Assembly (NCBI GenBank): GCA_021786555.1
Contig: JAJYNB010000108.1
Coordinates: forward strand, 1 to 43,347
Reading direction: 5' to 3'
DNA from: Bacillota bacterium
GTDB lineage: Bacteria > Bacillota > Desulfitobacteriia > Desulfitobacteriales > JAJXUE01
Length of the DNA: 43,347 nt
The notes below the pieces were generated by a model, which was not told where the DNA came from, searched no databases, and was given only the letters and a program-made list of their open reading frames with translations. Positions 24,896 to 33,622 of the stretch are shown piece after piece. A program made the translations under genes and the position numbers. Each line of letters opens with the position of its first letter. Position 1 is the stretch's first letter.

Positions 24896-26869
24896 GTGAC
24901 AAAGCCAGGTGAGAAAAAACTTGCTCACTTATTTCAACCGGGCAAAATAGGGAAATTTGAGACCAAGAACAGGGTAAAGTATGGGGCGTGCTGCGTGTCC
25001 AACTACAACACAAGGGACGGCTTCATCACGGAAAGGGAACTGGCGCGCACCAAGGTAATTGCCGGGACAGGGTCTGGTATCATTACAAACCAGGGGGCAT
25101 ATCCGGATCCCAAGGGTGAAGGCAAGGCCTATTTCCGCCAGATAGCATTGTTTGACGACAAGTTTATGCCCCAATTCGAAAAGATTGCCGGGTATATTCA
25201 TGACAACGGCGGTGTGGCTATTCAACAGATACTCCATGCTGGGCGCTATGGCGGGATTGACCTGGGGTACTGCATCCAGCCTTCAGTGGTTCCCCAGACT
25301 TTGCCTCATTTCCGTCCGCCCCGGGAGGTAAGCAAAGAGGATATCAGACAAATGGTAAAGGAACACGCCGAGGCCGCCAGAAGGGCTGTCAGAGCGGGCT
25401 TCGACGGAGTGGAAATCACCAGTTTTATGGGGTATTTGCTGGCGAACTTTAATTCCAAGTTTACCAACCAACGCACCGATGAGTATGGCGGTTCGGTGGA
25501 AAACAGGGGCCGCTTCATGCGGGAACTGATTTATGCCATCAAGGATTCTATCGGGGAGGAGCACCCCCTGGTAGTCCGCCTGAACGGAGCGGAGCTTATG
25601 GACCGCTGGGGCGGAAACAGCGAGGACGAGTGTTTCGAACTGATGCAGATGGCCGGGAAGAGCGGTCTGGACATGATCAGCGTCACGGTAGGCTGGCAGG
25701 AGGCACCCGTTTCTTCCATTGGGCGTGATGTGCCCCCCGGGCACTGGAACCGTCTGGCGGCACGGGCCAAAAAACTGCTGCCCGATATACCTATCGCCTT
25801 CGGTGTAAGGCTGCCGGATCCGGTCATGGCTAACGAGTGCATTGAAAAAGGGGATTTTGATTTCTGGGAGGTCTGCCGCCCTCTCCTGGCCGACCCGGAA
25901 CTGGTACGCAAAGCTGCGGAGGACCGCCTGGATGAAGTAAGGCCCTGCCTGGGTGACATGCTCTGCCTCTCCCGGCTGTTCCGCGACCTGCCTTATCTCT
26001 GCACCTGCAACCCTGCCCTGGGCCATGAGGTGGAGCCTGAGTACCACATCAAGCCGGCAGCGGTAAAAAAGAAAATCATGGTGATAGGGGCAGGCCCGGC
26101 GGGAATGGAGTTTGCAATCAACGCTGTTAAACGAGGTCATGAGGTGACGATTTTCGAAAAGGGAGATAGCTTGGGTGGGAATCTTGCGTCCTACGCCGCC
26201 CATGACCTGGCCAATCCGGAAGACCTGCAGAAACTGCTGGCCCAGTACAAGAAGATGGTTGAAAAGCTCGGCATTGAGGTCCGGTTGAACACGGAAGTTA
26301 ACCCTAAACTTATGCGCAGTATCCTGCATAAGTTCGATGTGGCCGTAGTTGCGACCGGGGCCAGAATTGACCTGGGAGGGGTTCCGGCGGCAGAACAGCA
26401 AGGTCTGGTAATCAGCGCTCTGGACGCGGCCGCGGGAAATGCCCGGCTTGGCAGCAAGGTAGTGGTGCTGGGCGGCGGCAAAATAGGGCTGGTGCTGGCC
26501 GAGTTCCTCAAGACCAAAGGGGTGGATGTGACCATTGTCGAAAAAGCAAAACGGATTGGGGAAGATGTGATTCCAGCCTGGAAGTGGCGCCATACTTCCT
26601 GGGTCGGCGGTTTGAAGATTCCGGTCCTTACCGGCAGCGGTGCGCAAAAAATTGCAGGTGAAGGGGTTACGGTTATCAACGAAAAGGGCGAAGAAAGCTT
26701 CGTTGCTGCAGACACAGTGATAGCCGCCGCGCCGAGAAAATCGAACCAGGAACTGGCCCAGGAACTGGAGTTTATGGTAGATGAACTGCACATGATCGGG
26801 GACGCAGTTTCTCCCCGGGGCTTGTACCAGGCAATCCACGAGGGCTACCGCCTGGGGATGCGGATTTAG
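24896..26869 (+). CDS. 2-enoate reductase / old-yellow-enzyme-like flavoprotein with unusual Fe-S cysteines
   Basis: About 657 residues. An FMN TIM-barrel (residues about 8-345: LFQPGKIGKFETKNRV, QILHAGRYG, TNQRTDEYGGSVENRGRF) is followed by an Fe-S region and an FAD/NAD(P) domain (VIGAGPAGMEF, VVLGGGKIG). Members such as 2-enoate reductase and 2,4-dienoyl-CoA reductase reduce activated C=C bonds. The cluster region is odd. The family pattern is C-x2-C-x3-C-x11-C, whereas here C351 and C357 are separated by five residues with D354 at the second-cysteine place, and the last site is C369-T-C371. A GTG start at 24896 follows GGTGGAGG; an in-frame TTG at 24878 is less well placed. Likely role: reducing an unsaturated ring or side-chain intermediate. 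Confidence 0.87.
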   Translation: MTKPGEKKLAHLFQPGKIGKFETKNRVKYGACCVSNYNTRDGFITERELARTKVIAGTGSGIITNQGAYPDPKGEGKAYFRQIALFDDKFMPQFEKIAGYIHDNGGVAIQQILHAGRYGGIDLGYCIQPSVVPQTLPHFRPPREVSKEDIRQMVKEHAEAARRAVRAGFDGVEITSFMGYLLANFNSKFTNQRTDEYGGSVENRGRFMRELIYAIKDSIGEEHPLVVRLNGAELMDRWGGNSEDECFELMQMAGKSGLDMISVTVGWQEAPVSSIGRDVPPGHWNRLAARAKKLLPDIPIAFGVRLPDPVMANECIEKGDFDFWEVCRPLLADPELVRKAAEDRLDEVRPCLGDMLCLSRLFRDLPYLCTCNPALGHEVEPEYHIKPAAVKKKIMVIGAGPAGMEFAINAVKRGHEVTIFEKGDSLGGNLASYAAHDLANPEDLQKLLAQYKKMVEKLGIEVRLNTEVNPKLMRSILHKFDVAVVATGARIDLGGVPAAEQQGLVISALDAAAGNARLGSKVVVLGGGKIGLVLAEFLKTKGVDVTIVEKAKRIGEDVIPAWKWRHTSWVGGLKIPVLTGSGAQKIAGEGVTVINEKGEESFVAADTVIAAAPRKSNQELAQELEFMVDELHMIGDAVSPRGLYQAIHEGYRLGMRI

Positions 26870-26891
26870 AACAATTTAAGGGGGGAACGGA

Positions 26892-27320
26892 ATGACCACC
26901 GCTTTAATTGACTATTTGTCGGATCTGAATACCTGGCAAGCTGCGCTTGATTCGCAGCAAGCTGTGTTTGCAGCTATGCTCCCCGGCGCAAGTATTGGGA
27001 TTATTCCTAAAAGGGAGTTTCACTCACCCGGAGGGAATATGTTGGTGTGGGAAGCCCGTCAAGGCAGGATGGTGGCCTTGGAGCAGGGTTTTTCCGGCAT
27101 ACGCAGCGTTGGAGTTGACCTGCTGTTTGTATCAGACGATGAAGCCATCGAAGCTTTGCACGGTCTGAGAGGTAGTGCGGCCTTTGAGGAGATGAAGGAA
27201 TTTATCCGGCAGGGGAGCATCCTGTTTTATGTTCTGAAGACAAAGGATGCCCTCTTGGATCTGGGATTTGAGGAATTTCTCGAGGCTTTGGGCCTGGCCT
27301 TTATAGGCGCCTGCCGTTAA
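26892..27320 (+). CDS. Unknown protein, 142 residues
   Basis: ATG 26892 follows AAGGGGGGAACGG, 22 bases after the reductase. Soluble alpha/beta sequence without membrane or signal segments; one cysteine near the C-terminal end. No family recognised. The order (reductase, this protein, zinc-ribbon protein) suggests a shared transcript from P3. Its function may be as an assembly or electron-transfer partner, but nothing in the sequence proves that. Confidence 0.7.
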   Translation: MTTALIDYLSDLNTWQAALDSQQAVFAAMLPGASIGIIPKREFHSPGGNMLVWEARQGRMVALEQGFSGIRSVGVDLLFVSDDEAIEALHGLRGSAAFEEMKEFIRQGSILFYVLKTKDALLDLGFEEFLEALGLAFIGACR

Positions 27321-27349
27321 CTTTGAATTCTGCCGGGGGGTGGCTGCCA

Positions 27350-27529
27350 ATGATTTTTTTCAATCCCAGCGGGGCCCCGGAGTTGGCCTGCAATGCCTGC
27401 GGCTGTCGCTGGTTTGACCGTATGACCGATACTTGTTACGAGTGCGGCGCTGAAGTCTCAGAGGAGGATGTGGCCGAATTTCACAAAGCCCTGGCAGCCT
27501 TCCAGCCCGGGAGGCAGCAGGAAAAATAG
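27350..27529 (+). CDS. Small zinc-ribbon-like protein
   Basis: 59 residues. Two CxxC knuckles (C14/C17, with an extra C19, and C29/C32) make a rubredoxin- or zinc-ribbon-like metal site; the rest is a short acidic helix. ATG 27350 is preceded by GGGGGGTGG at suitable spacing; a TTG 27 bases earlier has no ribosome site. Such small proteins next to acyl-CoA enzymes can be OB-fold-less relatives of the DUF35 zinc ribbon, but this is too short to say. Confidence 0.65.
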   Translation: MIFFNPSGAPELACNACGCRWFDRMTDTCYECGAEVSEEDVAEFHKALAAFQPGRQQEK

Positions 27530-27718
27530 GTGTTCCTGGCTGTCCGGCAGGACTGGCTGCCCGAACCGCCAGGTGGCTGATTTAGTCAGCTATAACCTAA
27601 AAAACTGCATTTTAACGAGAAATAGCTGAGTTTGGAGAGCCTTTGTGCTATGCTCAGACCCAAACAGACAGTTGTCACATTCTGTATCATCCCACAAAAG
27701 GAAACGGAGTTGATTTTT

Positions 27719-28195
27719 TTGGAGGATAAGTTTAAGCGGTTGGAAAAAGACTGGCGCTCAATGATTTTAATTGCCCACGATTTCTTTCACCGTTGGCGGC
27801 AGGTCGTGGAAGGAAGGTATGGAGCCGAAGAGGGTGCGGCTCTGGTCAACCTTTTTTGGGAAGCAGTCGGCCGGGGTACGGGAGAGAGTTATTTGCAGCG
27901 GGGCCGTGATGTTTCAGATCTGGCCCAGGTGGTTCAGGCTATGGCCCGGGCCAGTAAAGTCATGGGAGAAACGGTGCGTGTAGTCAAGGATGGCGATGAG
28001 TACCTGCTGATCCATGACGCCTGCCCGTGGACCGATTCCTTCCGGGATTATGGCGCACCCGGCCAATGCCAGGCAGGGTGTGACCGCTGGTTTGGTACAG
28101 CGGCAAAGACTATCTCCCCCAAGCTTGAGGTCAGAACGGACAGCTGCCTGGCAGCGGGGGACAGCACTTGTACCAGGCGCTACTCCAAAGTCTAA
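27719..28195 (+). CDS. Cysteine-containing protein, possibly ATC-hydrolase/V4R-like
   Basis: About 158 residues. Helical N-terminal half (MEDKFKRLEKDWRSMILIAHDFFHRW) and a cysteine-rich C-terminal part with HDACPWTDSF...GQCQAGCDRWFG...DSCLAAGDSTCTRRY. The layout resembles L-2-amino-thiazoline-4-carboxylate hydrolase-like and related ligand-binding proteins (DUF6125 type, from memory), but I am not sure. The start is uncertain: TTG 27719 has GGAG 9 bases ahead; TTG 27710 is an alternative. It lies directly before the PucR-type regulator and may be a sensor partner. A 190-base gap before it holds a GCTGA-N5-TCAGC dyad (27576-27590). Confidence 0.6.
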   Translation: MEDKFKRLEKDWRSMILIAHDFFHRWRQVVEGRYGAEEGAALVNLFWEAVGRGTGESYLQRGRDVSDLAQVVQAMARASKVMGETVRVVKDGDEYLLIHDACPWTDSFRDYGAPGQCQAGCDRWFGTAAKTISPKLEVRTDSCLAAGDSTCTRRYSKV

Positions 28196-28308
28196 AATAT
28201 GGCTTCACGCCCTACTTAGGGGGCTTGTCCCTTCAAAAACGGCCGCCTATTCATTGCATTGGTACTGCCAAATTTGCCTGCATCCGGGAAAGAGAAGGTG
28301 ATGATAAG

Positions 28309-30108
28309 ATGGATAGCCGCGACCGTGGCAAGAAATCAGTGTCATCCGAACAGTACCTCCAGGCCTTAGGCGATATCGCCGGGATTATAAACCAGGGAAC
28401 CGATTTTCAGGCTGCGATTGCGTCAATCCTGGAAAAGGTAGACCAGTTTATGGGCTGTGAAAGCGGCGGCATATTATTATACGATGAACACCGGCAAGAA
28501 CTGGTTTTGCAGGAGCCGTCTTTCGGCAGTCAGGGAAGCCGGATTGAGCCCTACCGCCTACCGGTCAGACAGGGCCAGCAGTACAGCCCGGGTACCGCTG
28601 TGGAAGTATTTCTTAACCGCAAACCCTTTGTCTGCAACAGGCCGGCCGAGGACAAAAATGCCAGGCAGGATATAATTTCGCGTTTGGGTATTTATAACTT
28701 TGCCACCATTCCCTTGACTTTGAAAGACAAAGGCTTGGGAGTCTTACATGCAGTCAACAAACGCAATGGTCATTTTACCCGGGCCGATTTGTTATTCCTC
28801 AACACTTTGGGTACTTCCATAGCCATGATTTTGGAGATGGCCCGCCAGCAAAAGACCTTGAGACACTTGGTGCATATTCAAAATGCTTTGACAGAAAAGG
28901 TTTTGCAGGGTCAGGGCTTGCATGAAGTTGTGAACACCTTGACCGATGTTTTGCAGCGGCCCGTATTGCTGGAGGACCGCTTTTTTAAGACCTTACACTT
29001 TGCCAAGCCTCATGCCGGCAGTGATGAAGACGAGAATTTTCTCATGCCGAATCTCACGGATGAATTTTGGTTGTCCGGCATGGGCAGAACCTATTACAGG
29101 GAAATGATCAAGAGCAAAAAACCGGTCAGGCTGCCGGCTCTGCAGGAAATCGGCAGTCCTTATCCGCGCCTGGTTGCGCCTATTGTGGTGGAGGAAGAAA
29201 TATTCGGCTACCTCTCCGTAGGCTGCGTGCACGACGAAGTGGAGAGTTTTGAAATTGCCGCAGTTACTCATGCAGCGACGATTTGTTCGGTGGAATTTGT
29301 CAAGCAGTTGATTGCCTTGAAAGCGGAGAACCGGGTAAAGGGAGATTTGATCAGGGATCTTCTGACCAACCGCCTGCCAATGAGCGACATTCTGGAACGG
29401 GCTTCAATCATGGGGTACGATTTGACGCGTCCTTGTCGGGTGATGGTCCTAAACGCAGGGGAGAAGCCAAGGCCCGATTTGTTGCGGAAATTGTACGAAG
29501 TGGCGTGCGGCTTCGTAAATGCCCGAAATCCGCACACCATGGTGCTCACCCTTGACGGCGCGGTTGTGGTCTTGACTTACATGGAAGGTCTGGGCAGCGG
29601 GCCTTTTCTCCCTTATCTGCCGTTAGCCGAGAATTTGCTGCAAAACTGTGAAGAACTGTTAGGAGTAAAAGTTCAGATTGGCATGGGGCGGGTCGTATCA
29701 GAACCTGGTCAGATAAATCAATCCTACCAGGAAGCATTATTCGCTTTACGGGCCCTGCCTCAGTTTGCTGCCAAGAAGAACATTCTGAGTTTTGAGGACA
29801 TGGGGATTTTCCGTCTCCTTTCCAAAGCACGGGAAAAGGATGAACTGGTTGATTTCGCCCAAGAACTGCTGCGGCCGCTCTTAGACTATGACCAGGAAAA
29901 TAATACTTTTCTGCTCCAGTCCCTGCAAGCTTATTTGGACTGCAACTGCAGTGTCCAAAAAACTGCCCAGAAGTCGTATTTACACCCTAATACTTTGCTG
30001 TACCGTCTAAGGAGAATTCAAGAAATAACCGGATTTAACTTAAACGACACGGAAGACCGCTTAAACCTGCAAATCGCCATCAGGGTTTTCCGATTTTATG
30101 CCTCCTGA
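28309..30108 (+). CDS. GAF-domain PucR/CdaR-type transcription regulator
   Basis: About 599 residues. A GAF sensor domain covers residues about 15-180 (ILEKVDQFMGCESGGILLYDE..., IPLTLKDKGLGVLHAVN). A second ligand-binding-like stretch lies at about 200-370. A CdaR GGDEF-like middle domain follows (about 390-510), and the PucR-type helix-turn-helix is at the C-terminus (LQAYLDCNCSVQKTAQKSYLHPNTLLYRLRRI). Such regulators control purine, sugar-acid and aromatic catabolism. ATG 28309 follows GAAGGTG. It ends at a terminator, and the repeated AACCGTTTGG elements upstream of the next operon and the CoA-transferase-like operon are candidate targets (inference). Confidence 0.88.
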   Translation: MDSRDRGKKSVSSEQYLQALGDIAGIINQGTDFQAAIASILEKVDQFMGCESGGILLYDEHRQELVLQEPSFGSQGSRIEPYRLPVRQGQQYSPGTAVEVFLNRKPFVCNRPAEDKNARQDIISRLGIYNFATIPLTLKDKGLGVLHAVNKRNGHFTRADLLFLNTLGTSIAMILEMARQQKTLRHLVHIQNALTEKVLQGQGLHEVVNTLTDVLQRPVLLEDRFFKTLHFAKPHAGSDEDENFLMPNLTDEFWLSGMGRTYYREMIKSKKPVRLPALQEIGSPYPRLVAPIVVEEEIFGYLSVGCVHDEVESFEIAAVTHAATICSVEFVKQLIALKAENRVKGDLIRDLLTNRLPMSDILERASIMGYDLTRPCRVMVLNAGEKPRPDLLRKLYEVACGFVNARNPHTMVLTLDGAVVVLTYMEGLGSGPFLPYLPLAENLLQNCEELLGVKVQIGMGRVVSEPGQINQSYQEALFALRALPQFAAKKNILSFEDMGIFRLLSKAREKDELVDFAQELLRPLLDYDQENNTFLLQSLQAYLDCNCSVQKTAQKSYLHPNTLLYRLRRIQEITGFNLNDTEDRLNLQIAIRVFRFYAS

Positions 30109-30137
30109 TATCTTTAACCCCAAAAGGTCAAGTTTTT

Positions 30138-30158
30138 AGCCGGCTCAGCCGGCTTTTT
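30138..30158 (+). terminator. Rho-independent terminator after the PucR-type gene
   Basis: AGCCGGC (30138-30144) pairs with GCCGGCT (30148-30154) over a 3-nt loop, followed by four more T residues. A compact intrinsic terminator. Confidence 0.85.
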
Positions 30159-30188
30159 CCGTTTGGGCCGGTTTAGGAGCAACTGGTT

Positions 30189-30227
30189 GGTTTATCAAAC
30201 CGTTTGGCTTGGGTTTCAGATATTTGC
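30189..30227 (+). promoter_or_regulatory. Promoter/operator-like element before the second transporter operon
   Basis: A GGTTT-ATC-AAACC dyad (30189-30201) overlaps AACCGTTTGG (30198-30207), followed by GGTTT and TTTGCA (30223-30228). From 30198 on, 26 of 36 bases match without gaps the region starting at 39652, ahead of the CoA-transferase-like genes. This suggests a common regulator. The GG and GC are 12 bp apart, so it is not a normal sigma-54 promoter; TTGCAC could be a -35 box, but no good -10 box follows at 17 bp. The other bases up to 30436 hold no gene. Confidence 0.5.
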
Positions 30228-30436
30228 ACAAATAATCAGGGTGGTTTTTGTAAGAAACATCTGTATAAAGCAGGGCCTGAAGCGTTTAGAATAGCCATAA
30301 TCAGAATATTCAGAATAAAATTAGAAGATTTTTCATGGGAAGGGGGGCAGGGCAAGGTTTCATTGCCAAACCGGGGATGCTCATAAGGAGAAGTTTGTCG
30401 GTAAAAACAAGAGACCGTGAAAGAGGGGGAAAAGGA

Positions 30437-31678
30437 TTGAGAACCTGGCGTTTTTCGCGCGGCTTGTCATTTGTTATGATCCTAGTGTTCTTGCTGGTAT
30501 TAGTCTTAAGCGGTTGTGGAACAACCGGAGGAACGAGTGCAAAATCGGGCTCCTCCGGTCTGACAATCAAGGTAGGTATTATTGACACCTATACCGGACC
30601 GCCCACCGCCTACACCCAGGATGCCTTGGACGGATTCAAGCTTGCTGTTAACGACATTGCCAAAGAGGGAGGTCCAAAAATTGAATATGTAACCCGCGAT
30701 GACCAATATAAGGTAGACCAGGCCTTAAGCTGGGCCAAAGAACTGGTGATGAATGAAAAAGTAGACGTACTGGCCGGGACCATCAACAGTGCGGTATCCT
30801 TGGCAGTATCCCAATACGCCAAGCAGAACAAGATTCCCTTTATCAACTGGGGCGCTCTCAGTGATGAAATTACCGGCGCCAAGGGACATCGCTACGTTTT
30901 CAGTACGCCGCCTAATACTGCAATGATTGCCAAGACAGGGGCAATTCAAATTTCCCAGCTGCCTTATACCAAGTTTTGGCTGGCAGGCAGTGATTACGAG
31001 TATGGCCACCTGGTTGTCAGTGATTTTTGGACTGACCTTCAGAAGCTTAAGCCAGGGGTACAAAAATTGGGTGAAACCTGGTGGAAGATTGGTGAACCGG
31101 ATTTTACACCCTACCTGACCGCAATCAGGGCGGCAAAGCCCGATGCCGTAATTGTAGGCGCCGGTGCAGCCGACATTATTCCTTTCATGAAAGCTTTAAA
31201 AGCGACAGGTTTGTCGAAGCAAATACCTGTTTGGATACCCCAGTCGATTGATGCAGGCACATTAAGAGCCTTGGGCAATGATCAGCCGGAAGGTGTTTTG
31301 GGCACGAATCAGTATTTTTATTACTACCCCGATACAGCCGCAAACAAACAGTTCGAACAAGAGTTTAAGCAAGCCACAAACCGTGAACCGGGTTTTGCCG
31401 GTTTGTATGGCTATATGGCTGGAAAATATCTCGGGGCTGCCATTCAAAAAGCCGGCAGCACTGACCGGGAAAAAATCGTGGACGCGCTGGAAGGGCTGAC
31501 TCTTGATACACCGGTCGGCCAACTTACGATGCGAAAAGAAGACCACCAATCACTCGATCCCCTGTTCTACGGCAAAACCCCCGGCACAGGCGTGGTCGCC
31601 AACGGCCTTGTCCAGTTGTCCCCTGACAAGGTAATGCCTTCGGTTGAAGACGTAATGAATGCAAGAGCCAAAAAGTAG
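30437..31678 (+). CDS. Liv-type ABC transporter substrate-binding lipoprotein (second set)
   Basis: About 413 residues. Positive N-terminus (MRTWRFSRG), hydrophobic core and lipobox LSGC, then the LivK-type fold (KVGIIDTYTGPPTAYTQDALDGFKLAVNDI, GTINSAVSLAVSQYAK). TTG 30437 is chosen because GAGGGGGA lies 6-7 bases upstream and it gives a normal signal peptide; an in-frame ATG 60 bases earlier (30377) would give an overlong one. It is only distantly similar to the first-set binding protein, so the two transporters probably import different acids. First gene of a nine-gene operon that includes iorAB. Confidence 0.9.
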   Translation: MRTWRFSRGLSFVMILVFLLVLVLSGCGTTGGTSAKSGSSGLTIKVGIIDTYTGPPTAYTQDALDGFKLAVNDIAKEGGPKIEYVTRDDQYKVDQALSWAKELVMNEKVDVLAGTINSAVSLAVSQYAKQNKIPFINWGALSDEITGAKGHRYVFSTPPNTAMIAKTGAIQISQLPYTKFWLAGSDYEYGHLVVSDFWTDLQKLKPGVQKLGETWWKIGEPDFTPYLTAIRAAKPDAVIVGAGAADIIPFMKALKATGLSKQIPVWIPQSIDAGTLRALGNDQPEGVLGTNQYFYYYPDTAANKQFEQEFKQATNREPGFAGLYGYMAGKYLGAAIQKAGSTDREKIVDALEGLTLDTPVGQLTMRKEDHQSLDPLFYGKTPGTGVVANGLVQLSPDKVMPSVEDVMNARAKK

Positions 31679-31689
31679 AAGAATCTATA

Positions 31690-31720
31690 GGTTAATAGGC
31701 GGCTCTGCCGCCTATTAACC
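31690..31720 (+). promoter_or_regulatory. Perfect intercistronic hairpin between binding protein and permease genes
   Basis: GGTTAATAGGCGGC (31690-31703) pairs perfectly with GCCGCCTATTAACC (31707-31720) over TCT. No T-tract follows; the next gene's GGGGGAA ribosome site lies just beyond. Most likely an mRNA-stabilising or partial-termination element that favours expression of the binding protein, as in the first set (17303-17328). Confidence 0.65.
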
Positions 31721-31734
31721 TTAGGGGGAATACG

Positions 31735-32613
31735 ATGAGTGTATCCATGCTGGCCAGTCAGCTGCTGGTGGGTTTGAGTCGAGGGATGATTTACTTCATT
31801 GTGGCTGCCGGATTGACTTTGGTTTTTGGGGTACTAAGGGTCATCAATTTTACCCACGGCTCCTTTTATATGCTGGGGGCCTTTATCGGGTACAGCGTGG
31901 CTGCTGGGATTGGACATGGGTCAGCGGGGTTTTGGCTGATGTTGGTCTTGGCTCCCTTAGCGGTAGCGGGCATCAGTTTGCTGGTGGAGCGTGGTTTTCT
32001 CCAGTTTGTCTATCGCCGCGAACATCTGATTCAGGTGCTGCTCACCTATGCCTTAGTCCTGATAGCCGGCGATCTGGTCAAATTCTTTTGGGGCAGCCAG
32101 TATAGATCTTTATCCACTCCGCCAATCTTTACCGGTTCGTTTGCGACAGGGAGCATTACCGTTCCCAAGTACAATGTGTTTCTGCTGCTGGTGGGTCCCC
32201 TGGTTGCGCTCGGCCTTTGGTTGTTCTTAAGTCACACCCGTTTCGGCAAAATCTGCCGGGCGACCGCCACTGACAGGGAAATGGTCGACATTTTGGGGGT
32301 CAACAGTACCTGGATTTTTGCAGCAGTTTTTGCCTTGGGCGGCTGGCTGGCCGGCCTTGGCGGGGCTCTAATGGCGCCGGTGGTTAATATTTCGCTCGGC
32401 ATGGACGCCAATACCATTATTTACGCTTTTCTGATAGTGGTAGTAGGCGGTCTGGGCAACATCTGGGGAGCTTTGATCAGTTCCTTGATAATCGGAGTGG
32501 GAGAAGCCTTTGGGGCACTCTTTATGCCGGACTGGGCAGTTGTACTGCCTTACATTATTACGGGAGTACTGTTGATTTTACGACCGTCGGGATTGCTCAA
32601 ATCTGTTTGGTAA
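31735..32613 (+). CDS. LivH-type ABC transporter permease (second set)
   Basis: 292 residues with about eight membrane segments. Family hallmarks are VFGVLRVINFTHGSFYMLGAFIG near the start, GKICRATATDREMVDILGVN in the conserved cytoplasmic loop, and GGLGNIWGALISSLIIG toward the end. ATG 31735 follows TTAGGGGGAA. Half of the membrane channel of the second importer. Confidence 0.92.
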   Translation: MSVSMLASQLLVGLSRGMIYFIVAAGLTLVFGVLRVINFTHGSFYMLGAFIGYSVAAGIGHGSAGFWLMLVLAPLAVAGISLLVERGFLQFVYRREHLIQVLLTYALVLIAGDLVKFFWGSQYRSLSTPPIFTGSFATGSITVPKYNVFLLLVGPLVALGLWLFLSHTRFGKICRATATDREMVDILGVNSTWIFAAVFALGGWLAGLGGALMAPVVNISLGMDANTIIYAFLIVVVGGLGNIWGALISSLIIGVGEAFGALFMPDWAVVLPYIITGVLLILRPSGLLKSVW

Positions 32614-32626
32614 AGAAGGGAAAAGT

Positions 32627-33622
32627 ATGTCGATGAGTTGGCTGGACAGATCAAAGGAAAAAACAGCCAGGGTTATCCCGTTCCGGCCCATCTTGCTGGT
32701 TAGCCTGCTGGGGGTAGCGGCTTTACTCCCGCCAATCCTGCCAGCCTACTACCTTTACCTGCTGACCACTGTCTACATGACGGCGCTGTTAGCCACCAGC
32801 CTTAATTTTGTGCTTGGGTATGGGGGCCTCCTGCAGCTGCATCACGCGGTATTTTTTGGGGTAGGCGCTTATACTGTGGCCCTGGTCTTAACCAAAACTA
32901 CTTGGCCTTTTTGGCTGGCGGCCGTCTTGGCCCCGTTAGTTGCGGCCCTGCTGGCAGCGGTGATCGGCTGGTTTTGCGTCCGGCTGAGGGGGCTCTATTT
33001 TGGTATGCTCACCTTGGCTTTGGGCCAGTTGGTCTGGGCCATCATCTACAAGTGGCGCAGCTTCACCTCTGGGGACGACGGCATTCACGGCATCCCGCTG
33101 CCCGGTTTGGTGAGTTCCCCCACCTCAGTGTATTATATCAACCTCGGTGTACTGGTAGTGTGCTTGCTGATCCTGTATGCAGTGATCAAGTCGCCCTTTG
33201 GCCTGACTCTTGTTGCTATCCGGGATAACCCGGTGCGCAGCCAGAGCGTAGGGGTTAACATCAAGCGGCACCAGTTGGCGGCTTTTGTCCTTTCGGGTTT
33301 CTTTGCCGGGGCAGCCGGTGTCCTGTTTGTGCTGATTGAGCAGTCTGTATCTCCGTCTCTCCTCTACTGGAGCAAATCGGCAGAGATTCTGATCATGGAT
33401 CTGCTGGGCGGTATGGCTGTATTTCTGGGTCCGAGTCTCGGGGCCGCGATTCTGGTGGTCTTGTCCATGGTAGTTGGTACGTATATGGACTACTGGCTGT
33501 TGGTCATGGGACTGATCCTCTTGCTGCTGGTCTTGTTCCTGCCCCAAGGAGTCCTGGGTTACCTGCAGGAGCTTTTCGGGCGCAAAACTGTACAGGGAGG
33601 GGAACGGGATGCTGCAAATTGA
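32627..33622 (+). CDS. LivM-type ABC transporter permease (second set)
   Basis: 331 residues, hydrophobic, with LNFVLGYGGLLQLHHAVFFGVGAY, LRLRGLYFGMLTLALGQ-type and AIRDNPVRSQSVGVN signatures of LivM. ATG 32627 follows AAGGGAAAAG, 13 bases after the LivH stop. The 3' end overlaps the ATPase gene by 14 bases. Confidence 0.92.
   Translation: MSMSWLDRSKEKTARVIPFRPILLVSLLGVAALLPPILPAYYLYLLTTVYMTALLATSLNFVLGYGGLLQLHHAVFFGVGAYTVALVLTKTTWPFWLAAVLAPLVAALLAAVIGWFCVRLRGLYFGMLTLALGQLVWAIIYKWRSFTSGDDGIHGIPLPGLVSSPTSVYYINLGVLVVCLLILYAVIKSPFGLTLVAIRDNPVRSQSVGVNIKRHQLAAFVLSGFFAGAAGVLFVLIEQSVSPSLLYWSKSAEILIMDLLGGMAVFLGPSLGAAILVVLSMVVGTYMDYWLLVMGLILLLLVLFLPQGVLGYLQELFGRKTVQGGERDAAN

Noticed and set aside
25283..26839. 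Long open frame on the - strand opposite the enoate reductase
   Set aside because: It is a shadow of a strongly supported + strand gene, has no recognisable domain, and lacks a ribosome site.
30212..30228. Sigma-54 promoter before the second transporter operon (and the equivalent at 39666-39682)
   Set aside because: GG and GC are 12 bp apart rather than 10 at both places; sigma-54 tolerates little spacing change. The shared element is kept as an operator-like feature instead.
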